Positions 11,064 to 21,195 of a stretch of DNA of 64,000 bases are shown one piece after another (the stretch's first letter is position 1; every line of letters starts with the position of its first letter). The stretch lies in contig CP136891.1 in the NCBI GenBank assembly GCA_034359265.1, forward strand, positions 42,648,001 through 42,712,000, in the 5' to 3' direction. The stretch comes from Canna indica. Lineage: Eukaryota > Streptophyta > Magnoliopsida > Zingiberales > Cannaceae. The notes under the pieces were generated by a model. That model had not been told where the DNA came from and did not search any database. It was given only the letters and a program-made list of their open reading frames with translations. The position numbers and the translations under genes were made by a program.

Positions 11064-12163
11064 CACTACTAGAAAGTAGGTCTTCAGCAACGGCTATCAG
11101 CAACGGCCGCTCAAGCCGTTGCTATTTGCAACGGCGTTCTTACGGCCGCTCGAGCCATTGCAGATATTTGTATCTGCAACGGTGTTCTAACGGACACGCG
11201 AGCCGTTGCAGATTATTTTAATTATCCGCAACGGCTTTCTGACGGAAAGACGAGCTGTTGCTGATATTGTAATTATCAGCAACGGCTTTCTAACGGATAA
11301 GTGAGCCGTTGCTGATGATAACTTATCAGCAACGACTTTCTAACGGGCGAGTGAGTCGTTGCTGATAAGTTTATATAGGGCACCAGTCGCGCCCGACCCT
11401 TCTTCCTCCCGCTGCTGCCGCCGCCGCTCCTGCTCTCGCTTCTCGCCGCCGCTGCCGCTGCTGCCGACGCCGACGACGCCGACGACGCCTCTTCCTCCTC
11501 TCGCTGCTGCCGACTTGTTCAGGTATGCCTCGCTGGCCGGCCGTCTCTTCCCGTTGCGGCCGGCGGGAATCAATCCGATCGAAACCCTATTTCTAGCCTT
11601 TCGGCCAGCGACGGTCGGCCGATGGCCGCCGCCGGACCTTGTATAGTGGTCGGACAGTGTGTCCGGCCACTGTACGCCGGCGCCGGAGTCCACCTGACTC
11701 CGGCGCCGGAATTTATAATTTTATATATAATTTATATTATTTTATAATTGTTAATTAATTGTTTTATAATTGTTAATTAATTGTTTAGATTAATTGTTTA
11801 ATTTGTTAGATTAATTATTAGGGTTTAGATTAATTTCGGACGCGCGCCGGAATCGTTCACTTCGGACGCGCGCCGGTATCGTCCACTTCGAACGCGCGCC
11901 AGAATCGTCCACTTTGGACGCACGCCGGAATCGTCCACTTCGGACGCGCGCCGGTATCGTCCACTTCGGACGCGCGCCGTTGCTGATCCGTTGCTAATGT
12001 TTTGAGCGACGGCCCGAGCGGCCGTTGTTGATCCGTTGCTAAGTTATCAGCAACGCGACTTTCTGTCACGGCTCTATTGCAACGGCGCGGCCGTTGCTGA
12101 TGCTGTTCAGCAACGGCTCAGCAACGGCTGATGCCGTTGCTGATGCCCATTTTTCTAGTAGTG
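11064..12163 (-). mobile_element. Non-autonomous CACTA derivative, 1.1 kb, TSD AAC
   Basis: The ends are CACTACTAGAAA and TTTCTAGTAGTG, flanked by a 3-base duplication AAC (11061-11063 and 12164-12166), the En/Spm signature. The sequence is the reverse of both ends of the 5.9-kb element at 45527-51435: 11064 to about 11985 matches about 50540-51435 and the last 180 bases match 45527 to about 45705. Everything between, including both genes, is missing. It keeps the subterminal GCAACGGC repeats, a TATA-like box, the GC-rich leader and the 26-bp repeats. It splits the copia reverse transcriptase. Confidence 0.92.
11836..11985 (-). repeat. 26-bp tandem repeat inside the CACTA derivative
   Basis: About six units centred on CGCGCGCCGGAATCGTCCAC occur here. 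It is the counterpart of 50530-50682 in the parent element, so the array predates the internal deletion. Confidence 0.8.
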
Positions 12164-12990
12164 AACGGTCTACAGACCTTTCCATCATTTTTATTCCCAT
12201 AGCCAGGTGGTTTATGCATGTATACTTCATTTAATTCACCATGTAAGTATACATTACTTACATCTAACTGGTATAAAGGCCATTTTCTTGTTGTTGCAAC
12301 AACAATTAGAGTTCTCACTCTGGTCATCTTAGACACAGGTGCAAAGGTCTCTACATAATCTATACCCTCAATTTGGGTAAAGCCTTTAGCTACCAATCTA
12401 GACTTGTATTTCTCCACTTGACCATCTGGTTTAAATTTGGTTTTGAAAACCCACTTGCAACCTATAGCTTTCTTACCAAGTGGCAATTCACATATTTCCC
12501 AAGTTTTATTTTCTTCCAAAGCTGCAATCTCAGTTTGCATGGATTTTACCCAGGTTGGGCTCTGAGTTGCTATTTCATAGCTATCAGGATCATGTTGGGC
12601 ATCTATGATAGCTAAGAAACTTCTGTGTGATTCTGGTAACTTAGTGAGATTAATGTACTCTGACATTGGGTATAACACAGACTTATTCTTTTCAATTTTG
12701 AGAGCTGAGTTGCAATGGTAATCTTGCAGCCTAACAGGTCTCTTAACAACTCTTTTACTCTTCCTCACTTGATCCTCTTGGTTAGTTTCAGTGTCTTGTG
12801 TTTCTTTCTCACCCTGTTCACTTGGTATTGTATCAGTTGGGTGTACTTGATTATACTGTCTTAAGTCCACAATTAGTTTATTTGGACTTAAAGTCTTACA
12901 TGATTGCATCAAGTTATCAGTTTGAACCCAATCTTCATCTACCACATTTCTGATTTTTTCAATATCAACATGAGTATTCTGGGCATCCAT
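12164..12990 (-). pseudogene. Copia pol: N-terminal reverse transcriptase
   Basis: This minus-strand frame contains the classic start of copia RT: WEICELPLGKKAIGCKWVFK, then YKSRLVAKGFTQIEGIDY and ETFAPVSK, ending in YMHKPPGYG just before the CACTA insertion. Upstream of it lies the acidic/basic linker that joins integrase to RT (KRVVKRPVRLQDY). The copy is uninterrupted within this stretch, and the reading resumes on the other side of the insertion at 11063. Confidence 0.9.
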
Positions 12991-14256
12991 ATTGGCAATA
13001 GGAAATATTGTTTTCTGATTGCCCTGTACATTTGAATGGAAGTATATTTTCTATAAATTTGACATATCTTGAAATCCTAATTGCTTTGGTTTCAAGGTCA
13101 TAGACTTTATAACCCTTCTTGTCGTATGGATAACCAATGAATATGCATTCATTTGCCCTTTTGTTAAATTTGTCTCTTCCTTGTTTCAAGGTATTGGCAT
13201 AACACAGACAACCAAATACCTTAAGATGAGTAAGTGATGGTTTGCAATTGTACATCATTTCAAATGAGGATTTGTTTTCAATCACAGAACTTGGTATCCT
13301 ATTTATCAAGTAAGCTGCTGTTAGGATACACTGATCTCCCCACAATTCAGATGGTACTTTTAACTAAAATTTTAAACTCCTTGCAACCTTAAGGAGATGC
13401 CTGTGTTTCCTCTCAACTATAGCATTTTGTTGAGGGGTTTCCACACAAGTGCTATGATGTACAATGCCATGTTCACTTAACAATGAGTTCATCATCTTAT
13501 TAAAGAACTCAGTTCCATTGTCTGTCCTAACTATTTTAATAATATGAGAATATTGAGTTTGAACCATCTTGATAAAACTAGTCATGATATCTGTTACTTG
13601 GCCTTTTGATGCAAATAAGTAGGTCTAACAACTTCTAGTGTAGTCATCCACAATAGTTAGGAAGTAGGACAATCCATCATGAGTTTTAATCCTATGGGGT
13701 GCCCATACATCGCAATGTATCAATTCAAATGTCCTAGAAGTTTTACTCATGCTGTTTTGTAATGGAATTTTGCTTTGTTTGGCCAATGGACATACATTAC
13801 AATGGAAATCAGATAAATTCTTTATCTCAGGCATATCGTTTGACAATAACTTCATATGACTAATCGATGCATGTCCCAATCTTAAATGCCAAAGGGAGGA
13901 AGTATTGAGAGTTACTGTCATTACTTGTGAATTCTGGTGTTTATTGTAGCTTACTGGTGACACTCCATCAATGCAGTATAATCCACCTTGTTCTCTACCA
14001 TTCGCCAGAGTTCTCTTGAAGCATTGTCTTGAATCACAAAACCATCAGAATTGAAGATAATAGAACAATTCAAATCCCTTGTTAACTTGCTTACTGATAT
14101 CAAGTTAACTTTGAATGATGATACAGATAAGCGTTGTTCAGTTGTATGTTTCTATTTACATAAGCTTTCCCTATGTATGTTACTTCTGTTGTGGCACCAT
14201 TCGGCAAGGAAACTTGATCATCATAGTTGGGTTTCATGGGACTATCAAGATTGATA
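12965..14256 (-). pseudogene. Copia pol: protease end, GAG-pre-integrase and integrase
   Basis: Read right to left, the region below the solo LTR holds the end of the protease region, the HH-CC zinc segment (HLRLGHASISHMKL, then CNVCPLAKQSK), and the integrase core with FELIHCDVWAPHR, then IVRTDNGTEF and the ETPQQNAIVERKHRHLLKVA block, so all three acidic positions are recognisable. It is split into at least three frames by stops and shifts (near 13963, 13600 and 13350). The last segment, ending at about 12965, has the conserved [10 protein letters not shown] and [14 protein letters not shown] motifs. Confidence 0.88.
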
Positions 14257-16782
14257 TTGTAAGACACGGGAAAAAAAAAATTTCGTTATATATATAAAAA
14301 AATCTGTTTTGGTGCAGCATGCCGGATCCGGGGGTAGTCGAGTTGAGCCTTAGGATCGCCTCGAGTGAAAAGGTATGACTCGATTAATTATTCATGGAAT
14401 CTATTTGGGTGATTAACTTTCCTTTTATGAAATCATACCTTAAATTAAGTTAACTCGAGTCATATTATGGTTTGAGTCGGAACCCAAGTTGAGTACGGGT
14501 TTAGTCGAGGTTTGAGTGCGAGTTAAGTGAGTCAAGAGGCCTCATTTGGAAAACTAGATGAGGGATTAAAACCCTCAAGGGCTTCCATTGAGCCGCACAA
14601 GGCTACCTAAGGGGAGAGAGGAAGAGGAGCAAGGTGAAGCTTGGGGCTTGGATCGATCATGGATTCGTGTCGTCGCCGGAAAAATTTCAAGTCGTCGTCA
14701 CCCGATCCTTGTTTCTCCGCAACCTAGGTGAGTGGTTAAGTTTTGAGGCTTGGGGGAGGCGGGTGGCCGAACCCTAGATGTGATAGGTTGAGTTCTCACG
14801 ATCTTTCCGACAAATCTTGATTTCTATGATGTGCGTTCACTGTTTTATGAAATTTCTTGTCAAAACTCGCCCTTTCTTCGTCTATTTGCAAGTTTTTAGG
14901 GCTGTCGAATCATGGGGAAAGGGGAAAGGTCATGCCAAAATTTTTCCCAATTCCCTTGACGGCAAGGAAGCCCTTAGATGACCTTAGATCAATGTTCAAT
15001 GTAGTTGTACTTGTATATCTTTCGTATATTGAAGCATGTCTTCCCTAGGAGTCCCTTGAATGGCCAAATGAACCTTACCACTCATGAAGAGGGTTTGGCC
15101 AAGGGTGAGGGAAGGGTAAATTAGTTCATTGACATTTAAGTTACATTCGGAATTGAAGAGGTAGAGGTATAACTAGAGTCTCCTCCCTCTTTTCCTACGT
15201 ACCATTAGGACCATGGCCAAGCAAGGTCTTCCTTGCTCATGGTTTGGCCAAGGCTAGGGAGGGGAGAAGAGATTAGCTATAGATGGAAATTACATGACTA
15301 TAAGGATCATACATAGAGATATGACAATACTTAGGAAGAACACCAAACATAGCAAGTAGCTTAATTGATTTGAAACTTTAGGAATGCTAGTCTTGTAACC
15401 ATCCTTAGCATTATATCTTTAAACTTGAATGTTGAAATTGTTGCTATGTTTTGTATTTCCTACATGTCATTTGAATTCATTACCACCTTGCCATGCTAGA
15501 TAGTTGTTTCTTATTGTGCTAAAATTCCTAAGGTAGTGTAAAGTTGCTATATATATACATTGTGGTTATATATGATGAATGATGCAACATTTGAATATTC
15601 TCCTTTGGATTATACATGCTGCCCTAAATGTTCTTGGGTGGGATTCCAAGGTTGACACACGAAATTCCCCACCCAAGGTAGTATAGAAGGTCGAGTAACA
15701 TGTACGGCGTCACTAAACGTTCATAGCACTTATATGGAAACTTAGTTAGGAGACGATAACACTTCTATGACCTTTGGTACACTTTTGTAAACTTAGAACT
15801 CGTAGTTGTTCATATCTTGAAAGGGAGGCATAAATTGTTGACCCTGTAGTCGGATTTAGGCCAGATACGGGCAAATGCCCGAAGTGTATATATAGAAACC
15901 CTAGGATTTTGATTGTGTGATGTGTTTGAGATGGTCCGCCGAGGAGCGAGGAGGTCGGAAATGACCAATGCTCAGCTTGGCCAGTATTGGGTCTAGAGGT
16001 GCGCCAGCGGGCCCGCTAGGTGCCAGACCCCAGTTGGGTGGGACTAGCTATCCTTACCCCAGACGGTGTCCGAAGACTAGTGGACCATCCTAGTCGATGG
16101 TCCGGGATTGTTTGTTTACAGCCAGTGTGATACTACCAGATATGGTAGGGACGGCTGTAGCCGAGATATGATTCTATGAGTAGGCCCAAGGGCCGGATGC
16201 CGAAGGCTAGATAAGCCGAGATGGCAAGTTATCATGTGTAGTTGATGCGGATGAACCTGTTGGGGGTCAGTAATCGCAATAGAAATAAATTTTACCTCCT
16301 AGTACATTTCCTTTATTGCCCTGTATGATTTATATATATGACTGAGGCTTGTGTGGAGGTTCATTTGAGCCACTCACTGAGTCCCAAGTGGACTCACAGT
16401 TTCTTTCTATTTTGTAGAGCATGAGCAGTAGCTTGGTATGTTGACATGGTGCAGCTGGTGGGCGGAAGGCAGTGCCGTATCTCGTAGCGGCGTCCTTGAG
16501 TCTTAGACTAGTGCTTAGTTATGTTGGTTTTGTTTCTACATTGACATTTGAAATTGAAAAAGGATTATAAAACTTGTTACTTGAACTTTTGGTTATTTGA
16601 TGTTGATGTTCCTACGTGTTTTGGAAAAACTTATAGATTGTGACTTGAAAACTTTTTATAAAGTATGTTGAGTTTTCTTTCATTCGCTATGTCTTGATTT
16701 TCTTAATGTCAGTGTAGATAGTAGGCTACAGGGCAGGATGTAGGCCCTGGTCGATCACACTACCCTCAGTTGGGGTGTGATA
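14257..16782 (+). mobile_element. Solo long LTR, gypsy type, 2.53 kb, TSD GATAT
   Basis: The block begins TGTAAGACACGG and ends GGGGTGTGATA, flanked by perfect GATAT duplications (14252-14256 and 16783-16787) inside the copia polyprotein. There is no internal domain. The 3' end (CAGTTGGGGTGTGATA) closely resembles the LTR ends at 52730 and 58841, and 16370-16500 resembles the reverse of 600-760. It ends in TA rather than the usual CA. The 14871-15270 interval has paired 'CTTGCTCATGGTTTGGCCAA'-type motifs. It is a younger insertion than the copia host. Confidence 0.88.
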
Positions 16783-17999
16783 GATATATTTGGATGCTAT
16801 GTGGTTGGTGGCTCCACTATCAATCACCCACACTTTAGGAGAAGCACATGCAATGGAATATGCTTTGTTACCTGCCATATTGACCTGCTGTTGACTAGGT
16901 AACTTGTTTCTCAGCATATTGATTAAGCAATGAAGTTGATCCTCACTGAACTCAGTCTTCATTTCATCTGCCTTTGAATAGTTTCCATTCGTAGAATTAC
17001 TCTTTGAGCTGCTCTCTTCCATACTTTCTACTGCCATATCTTTAGCATTGTAGTTCTTGTTTGTTTGCTCTTCTAATTTCCCTTGTACCATTTATGCCCA
17101 ATTGGATATCCATTCAATTTGTAACATGTCTCACGGGTGTGTCCTGGTCTAGAACAATGATCACAAAATATTTTTTGGTATGGAAGACCTCTGCCTCTAC
17201 CATACTTGAAACCAGACTGATTTTGATTCTGGAATGCTACATTCAAAGCCACACTTTCAACACTAGTTCCAGCATTAAATCCCACTGCTCTTTGGGTTTC
17301 TTCCTGTTCTAACAGAGAATAAGCCTGAGCAATATCAGGTAGGGGTTTCATCATTAGAATTTGACCCCTAACACCTATGTAATTTTCGTTCAATCCCATG
17401 AGGAATTGCCTCAGTTTGCCTTTCTCCATGCAATCACACTGGCTCCCTGTGTTTATGGCTTCTAATTCATCCTATAACGTTTTTAATTTCGTGTAATATG
17501 CAGAAATTGACATATTACCTTGCTTTGTAGTTGTTATCAGCAACTGGAGCTCAAAAATCTGAGGTTCATTTGTTTTCCCAAATCTCTTCTCGAGATCAGT
17601 CCACATCTTGGTAGCTGTCTTCGAATACATTATACTAGGGCTTAGATTAGACGAAATTGACTGAAGAATCTGAGATTTTACCAGATCGTTGCATCGACTC
17701 CATATCCCAAATCTCGGCGATTCTTCTTCAAGCGGCTCTATCTTCCCGTTCATGAACCCTAGTTTGTTCTTGGCCAACAAAGCAATTCGAATCGACTCCT
17801 TCCATGAGAGATAGTTCTCATGACCTGTTAGCTGGATCGACACCAAAGCGACGCTTGGATTGTCGCTTCCTTGAATCAGGTATGGATTATCTTCAATCAC
17901 CCCAAATTCTTCCATCGATCCACTTCTTGGTGTGCTTCCTGATTCGCCAGTCTGGGATCTTGCAATCTGCGATCTTCTGTTCCTCGCCATCGCCCCCAA
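16783..17999 (-). pseudogene. Copia gag and protease start
   Basis: From 17999 leftward: a gag N-terminus with LTGHENYLSWKESIRIALLA, the UBN2/gag-polypeptide fold of copia elements, interrupted by an in-frame TAG at about 17472 but continuing in the same frame into a zinc knuckle (CDHCSRPGHTRETC) near 17110. After a frameshift, 16783-17091 carries the protease motif VIDSGATNHI. The solo LTR cuts the protease shortly after this motif. The start at 17999 or 17990 (MGAMARN) is not resolved. Confidence 0.88.
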
Positions 18000-18041
18000 T
18001 TTCTGGATTCGATCAGATCAACAACCTACAGTGATCACTCA

Positions 18042-18055
18042 CCGCTCTGATACCA
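18042..18055 (-). other. Copia primer binding site (initiator tRNA-Met)
   Basis: The minus strand reads TGGTATCAGAGCGG three bases inside the 5' LTR, complementary to the 3' end of plant initiator tRNA-Met. Confidence 0.92.
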
Positions 18056-18058
18056 TCT

Positions 18059-18372
18059 TGACATTCTGATACTGATAAGTTTGCAATCTGGGAATTGAAT
18101 GAAGAAGATAACCAAAGAACACTCTAAATCTTATTCCAAGAAAACAAGAAGATAAAAGTATCTCTCTCGGTAGAGGAGAAGTCTCATCATAGAGTTTTTA
18201 GTTATTTTTTACTTAATAAAGCTGTGCTTAACAGAAAAGTAAACAAAAGAGATGTATTTACAATATGCCCTCGCATTACTCATTACACACAAGCATTATA
18301 TCTATTACAATGTAAACTATTTATTACTATATCTAATTATAGACTACAAATTTCAATTACCACTAATTAACA
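18059..18372 (-). repeat. Copia 5' LTR
   Basis: The LTR is 314 bp, TGTTAATTAG to CAGAATGTCA on the minus strand, and matches 9573-9869. It is followed on the right by GAATT, the probable target duplication. Confidence 0.9.
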
Positions 18373-19829
18373 GAATTAGATCAAAATCATCAAATTCACC
18401 ATGTAGACCTATGAATCGACTGTCTAGTCCTCATTCAACTCATCCTCATTGGCCAATCCTGCTAGTATTAGAGCTGGCTGCTCTGCACAGAAGGATGGAG
18501 CAACCTTTTTGACTAGTCAGTAGAGAGACACCTTATTATCATTCTAGTTTTAGAAGAAATTAATATACATAAATGAGGGATTTGTATTGCGACTAGATGC
18601 AAGTTTCTAGTCTCTGAGGATCTTGTGCATTTTATTCATAATGGTTAACTAATTTTATGTATCATTCTAGATCCATATATTCCTAATCCTAAGCTGGTGA
18701 CCTCGTTCCACTCCTTGAGTTATATTGATTGTTGCTCCTTGATAACACAACCTATGGTGGTAAGTCTAACAATAAATTCCTAATCATATGTTTTTTCTCT
18801 GGAAACGTCTTCTGTTGATAACCAAAGACCTTTAAAAGACGTGTTCAAGTGATTCCTGCACTAAGAAGACTGAAAAGATCAGAGTAGTGTGATTCAATCA
18901 AGTAAATATTGTTCCAAGACTTTGGACTCTACATGTTTTGTAATATTGATTAATGCTTCAATTAAATAATATTTATTCATGGTAGTTCTTCATTATATAA
19001 GTCATGTGGTTCATGAAATGCATTTCATCTCCAAGTTCGTTTTTTCCATCACTGCTTATAGCATTTGAATTTTCATGAGTTTCTCATCTAAATTCTTTCC
19101 TGATTCAATTGTACAAAGTTAGGTTAAAATCAAACATCTGTAAGGTGTAATAAATAGCTAAGTTTCATCTATTGTATTTTATGCTTGATAAACCCAAGTT
19201 TTACCCTTTTATCTGTTATGCTTGATAAGCATAATTTTTTTGTCAAACCATTTTCTTTCATCAATACTTTTTTTTCTCCTAGATTTTTCAACAAATATCT
19301 TTGTTGTGAATATGAACCAAACCAAAGGGGTGGTTTGATTGGTTTCCTGACAAATGAAGTTATTACTGTTCATATAATTTGATATTTGAAAGTTGAAGAT
19401 AGGTGCAAAAATTTTGTACATAACCTCAATTACACGTGGGGTTTAAGCCACCTGGATATGCTATATGGATTAAATGTCCTATTAAATAGACCAGGAGCTT
19501 GAGTGGCAAGGTGTTCTATTGCACTGGTTTGCCCAAGTTTTTCCTGTTAATGCTGCATCTTGATTTTCTTTGAAGTTGAACAACTAAGATCCAACACCAC
19601 TTGCATATTGTATAGTCTTTTTTTACATACTATGTCAAGCCTGTAAAAGGATGGTTTTGTTAAGTACCTAAAAAACAGAGCTATGCTTCATAAAATATGA
19701 AATTGATGTATAATTATGCTTTGAGTATAGTCCATTACTGCAAGGGGTGCCACATCGCATCTTCACGTAATTCTTTGAAGGACAAAGGGGTAATGTGAAT
19801 GGTTATTTAATCCATATGGATATGTTCAG
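18373..19829. other. A/T-rich stretch without recognisable genes
   Basis: This runs between the copia 5' LTR and the aldolase fragment. Open frames are short and show no family motifs. It resembles intronic or degraded flanking sequence and may include introns of the aldolase-family gene fragment that follows. No inverted repeats or terminal motifs were found. Confidence 0.4.
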
Positions 19830-20283
19830 GGTGGAACTATGTCTTCAGATATAGCTACAAAAGATTTAGAAGCAAAGCATGCTTTGGTAATTGGACAAGC
19901 ATTGGCTGGGATCCGCTTATGGCAGCTTGGTCCTGAAAGTCGTCACCCAGGGGTTCCGTATATTGTTTTTCCAGGTTCTAATTATTTACGTTTTTTTAAT
20001 ATATTTTCTCTTTCTATAATAGGTAACGTTGGTGATAACAATGCTCTTGCCGACGTTGTAGCAAGTTGGATTGCCCCCCTAGGTCAACAAAAGATATACT
20101 TCTTGTAAGTTCCCATTATCTATAATGCAAAGTTGATATCTTTCCTATTCTAACGAGCCTTTTGTAACGAAGAATGCAGAGAAGGGTAGATATGCTGTTG
20201 GAGCGTTCAATGTTTATAATCTTGAAGGAATTGAAGCAGTAGTCTCAGCGACTGTGGCTGAAAATAGTCCCCCAATTTTGCAG
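19830..20283 (+). pseudogene. Class II ketose-bisphosphate aldolase family gene, three-exon fragment
   Basis: Three exons with splice borders: 19830-19974 (after GTTCAG, before GTTCTA), 20023-20104 (after ATAATAG, before GTAAGT) and about 20165-20283 (before GTAGAG). They encode ALVIGQALAGIRLWQLGPES and HPGVPYIVFPG, then NVGDNNALADVVASWIAP, then GRYAVGAFNVYNLEGIEAVV. This is the junction between the sugar-kinase-like C-terminal domain and the class II aldolase domain of a large plant fusion protein (the At1g18270-type protein, from memory). Near the end of exon 2, after a six-C run, the expected reading continues in another frame, so the copy carries a frameshift. Only a sliver of the gene is present. 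Confidence 0.7.
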
Positions 20284-20649
20284 GTAGAGCAAAACATACA
20301 ACTGATACAAGGAACAAATGCAAACTGTAGTCCAAGTGTGTTTTATATCAAAGGACATTGGTCTTTGAAGCAGATTCTATGTACAGAACTGAACCTTGTT
20401 TCATGTTATATTAGAATGCATGATTTTGAACATGCTATCTTTTGAACTAGAAGACTTGAACTCACCATTGCTATGTTTTAATCAAATGAGACCTTTCTAA
20501 ACCTTCGTGCAGTGCCTGTTAGAGGAACAATATTTTTTAAAGAGCAGAAGAGAGAAGATCAGAGTTCTCAATATATTTTATAAGAAACCAATATGCTGAC
20601 ATTTCTTTTAGCTTGCAGTATGTTATAAATTACAGTGTAGGATTTTTTT
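20284..20649. other. Non-coding stretch after the aldolase fragment
   Basis: This is A/T-rich and probably intronic relative to the aldolase fragment. No further exon of that gene is recognisable and no transposon end is seen. Confidence 0.4.
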
Positions 20650-20674
20650 GATATTTGAAAATATTTATATATAC

Positions 20675-20708
<34 letters not shown>

Positions 20709-20795
20709 GTATTAATATATATCATATTAATATTATATTATATATATAATATTAATATTACATTATATATATATATATATTAATATTTGAGACGC
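20650..20795. repeat. AT microsatellite
   Basis: Long runs of alternating A and T, with imperfect TATTAATATT units, occupy this interval. It marks the left limit of the following transposon-end sequence and may hide its missing terminus. Confidence 0.85.
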
Positions 20796-21192
20796 AAAGG
20801 CTTGTGCATCGCGAATATTAGTTGAGAGACGCTTTTAGTAAAAGTGTCTCCGTTAGAAATCACTGACGCTAGGCTCTTGCGTCTCGAATAAGCAAGTTGC
20901 AATGGAGACACCTAAAAAGCGTCTCTGCTAGAAATAACTGACATCAAGCTTTTGCGTCACAAATATTATTCGGGAGACGCTTTTAGTAAAAGCGTCACGA
21001 GTTGCATTCGAGGCGCAATTAAAATGCGTATTCGCTAGAAATCACCGACGCTATACCTTTGCGTCTCAAAAATTATTGGGGACACAATGATCTGAGACGT
21101 TGGTAAGTAGCGTCGGTGAGGTAATTAGTGACGCAAAAAAGCGTCCTTAAGACAAAAAAAAGACGTCACCATTTGCTATATTTGTTGTAGTG
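20796..21192. mobile_element. Terminal region of a second CACTA family
   Basis: The segment ends TTTGTTGTAGTG at 21192, the complement of CACTACAACAAA, a common CACTA terminus. Upstream are many direct and inverted copies of a short GAGACGC/GCGTCTC motif (20790-21150), which is how CACTA subterminal regions look. A matching left end was not found; an AT microsatellite abuts it. The target duplication (ATT at 21193-21195) therefore cannot be verified. Confidence 0.5.
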
Positions 21193-21195
21193 ATT

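Larger units (their letters stand above)
9573..18372 (-). mobile_element. Complete Ty1/copia retrotransposon, nested with two later insertions
   Basis: Both LTRs (9573-9869 and 18059-18372), a primer site complementary to initiator tRNA-Met (18042-18055), a purine tract (9870-9885) and gag, protease, integrase, reverse transcriptase and RNase H remains are present in copia order on the minus strand. A 1.1-kb CACTA derivative sits in the RT region and a 2.5-kb solo gypsy LTR sits between protease and integrase. Without these insertions the element is about 5.2 kb, a normal copia size. The flank GAATT occurs at 18373-18377 and at 9565-9569, the latter separated from the LTR by three T, so the target duplication is probable but imperfect. 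Multiple stops and frameshifts make it inactive. Confidence 0.9.

Noticed and set aside
11340..11693. Overlapping open frames rich in Arg, Gly and Pro
   Set aside because: Non-coding GC-rich leader of the CACTA family; the same sequence occurs at 50818-51141 in opposite orientation without a conserved start.
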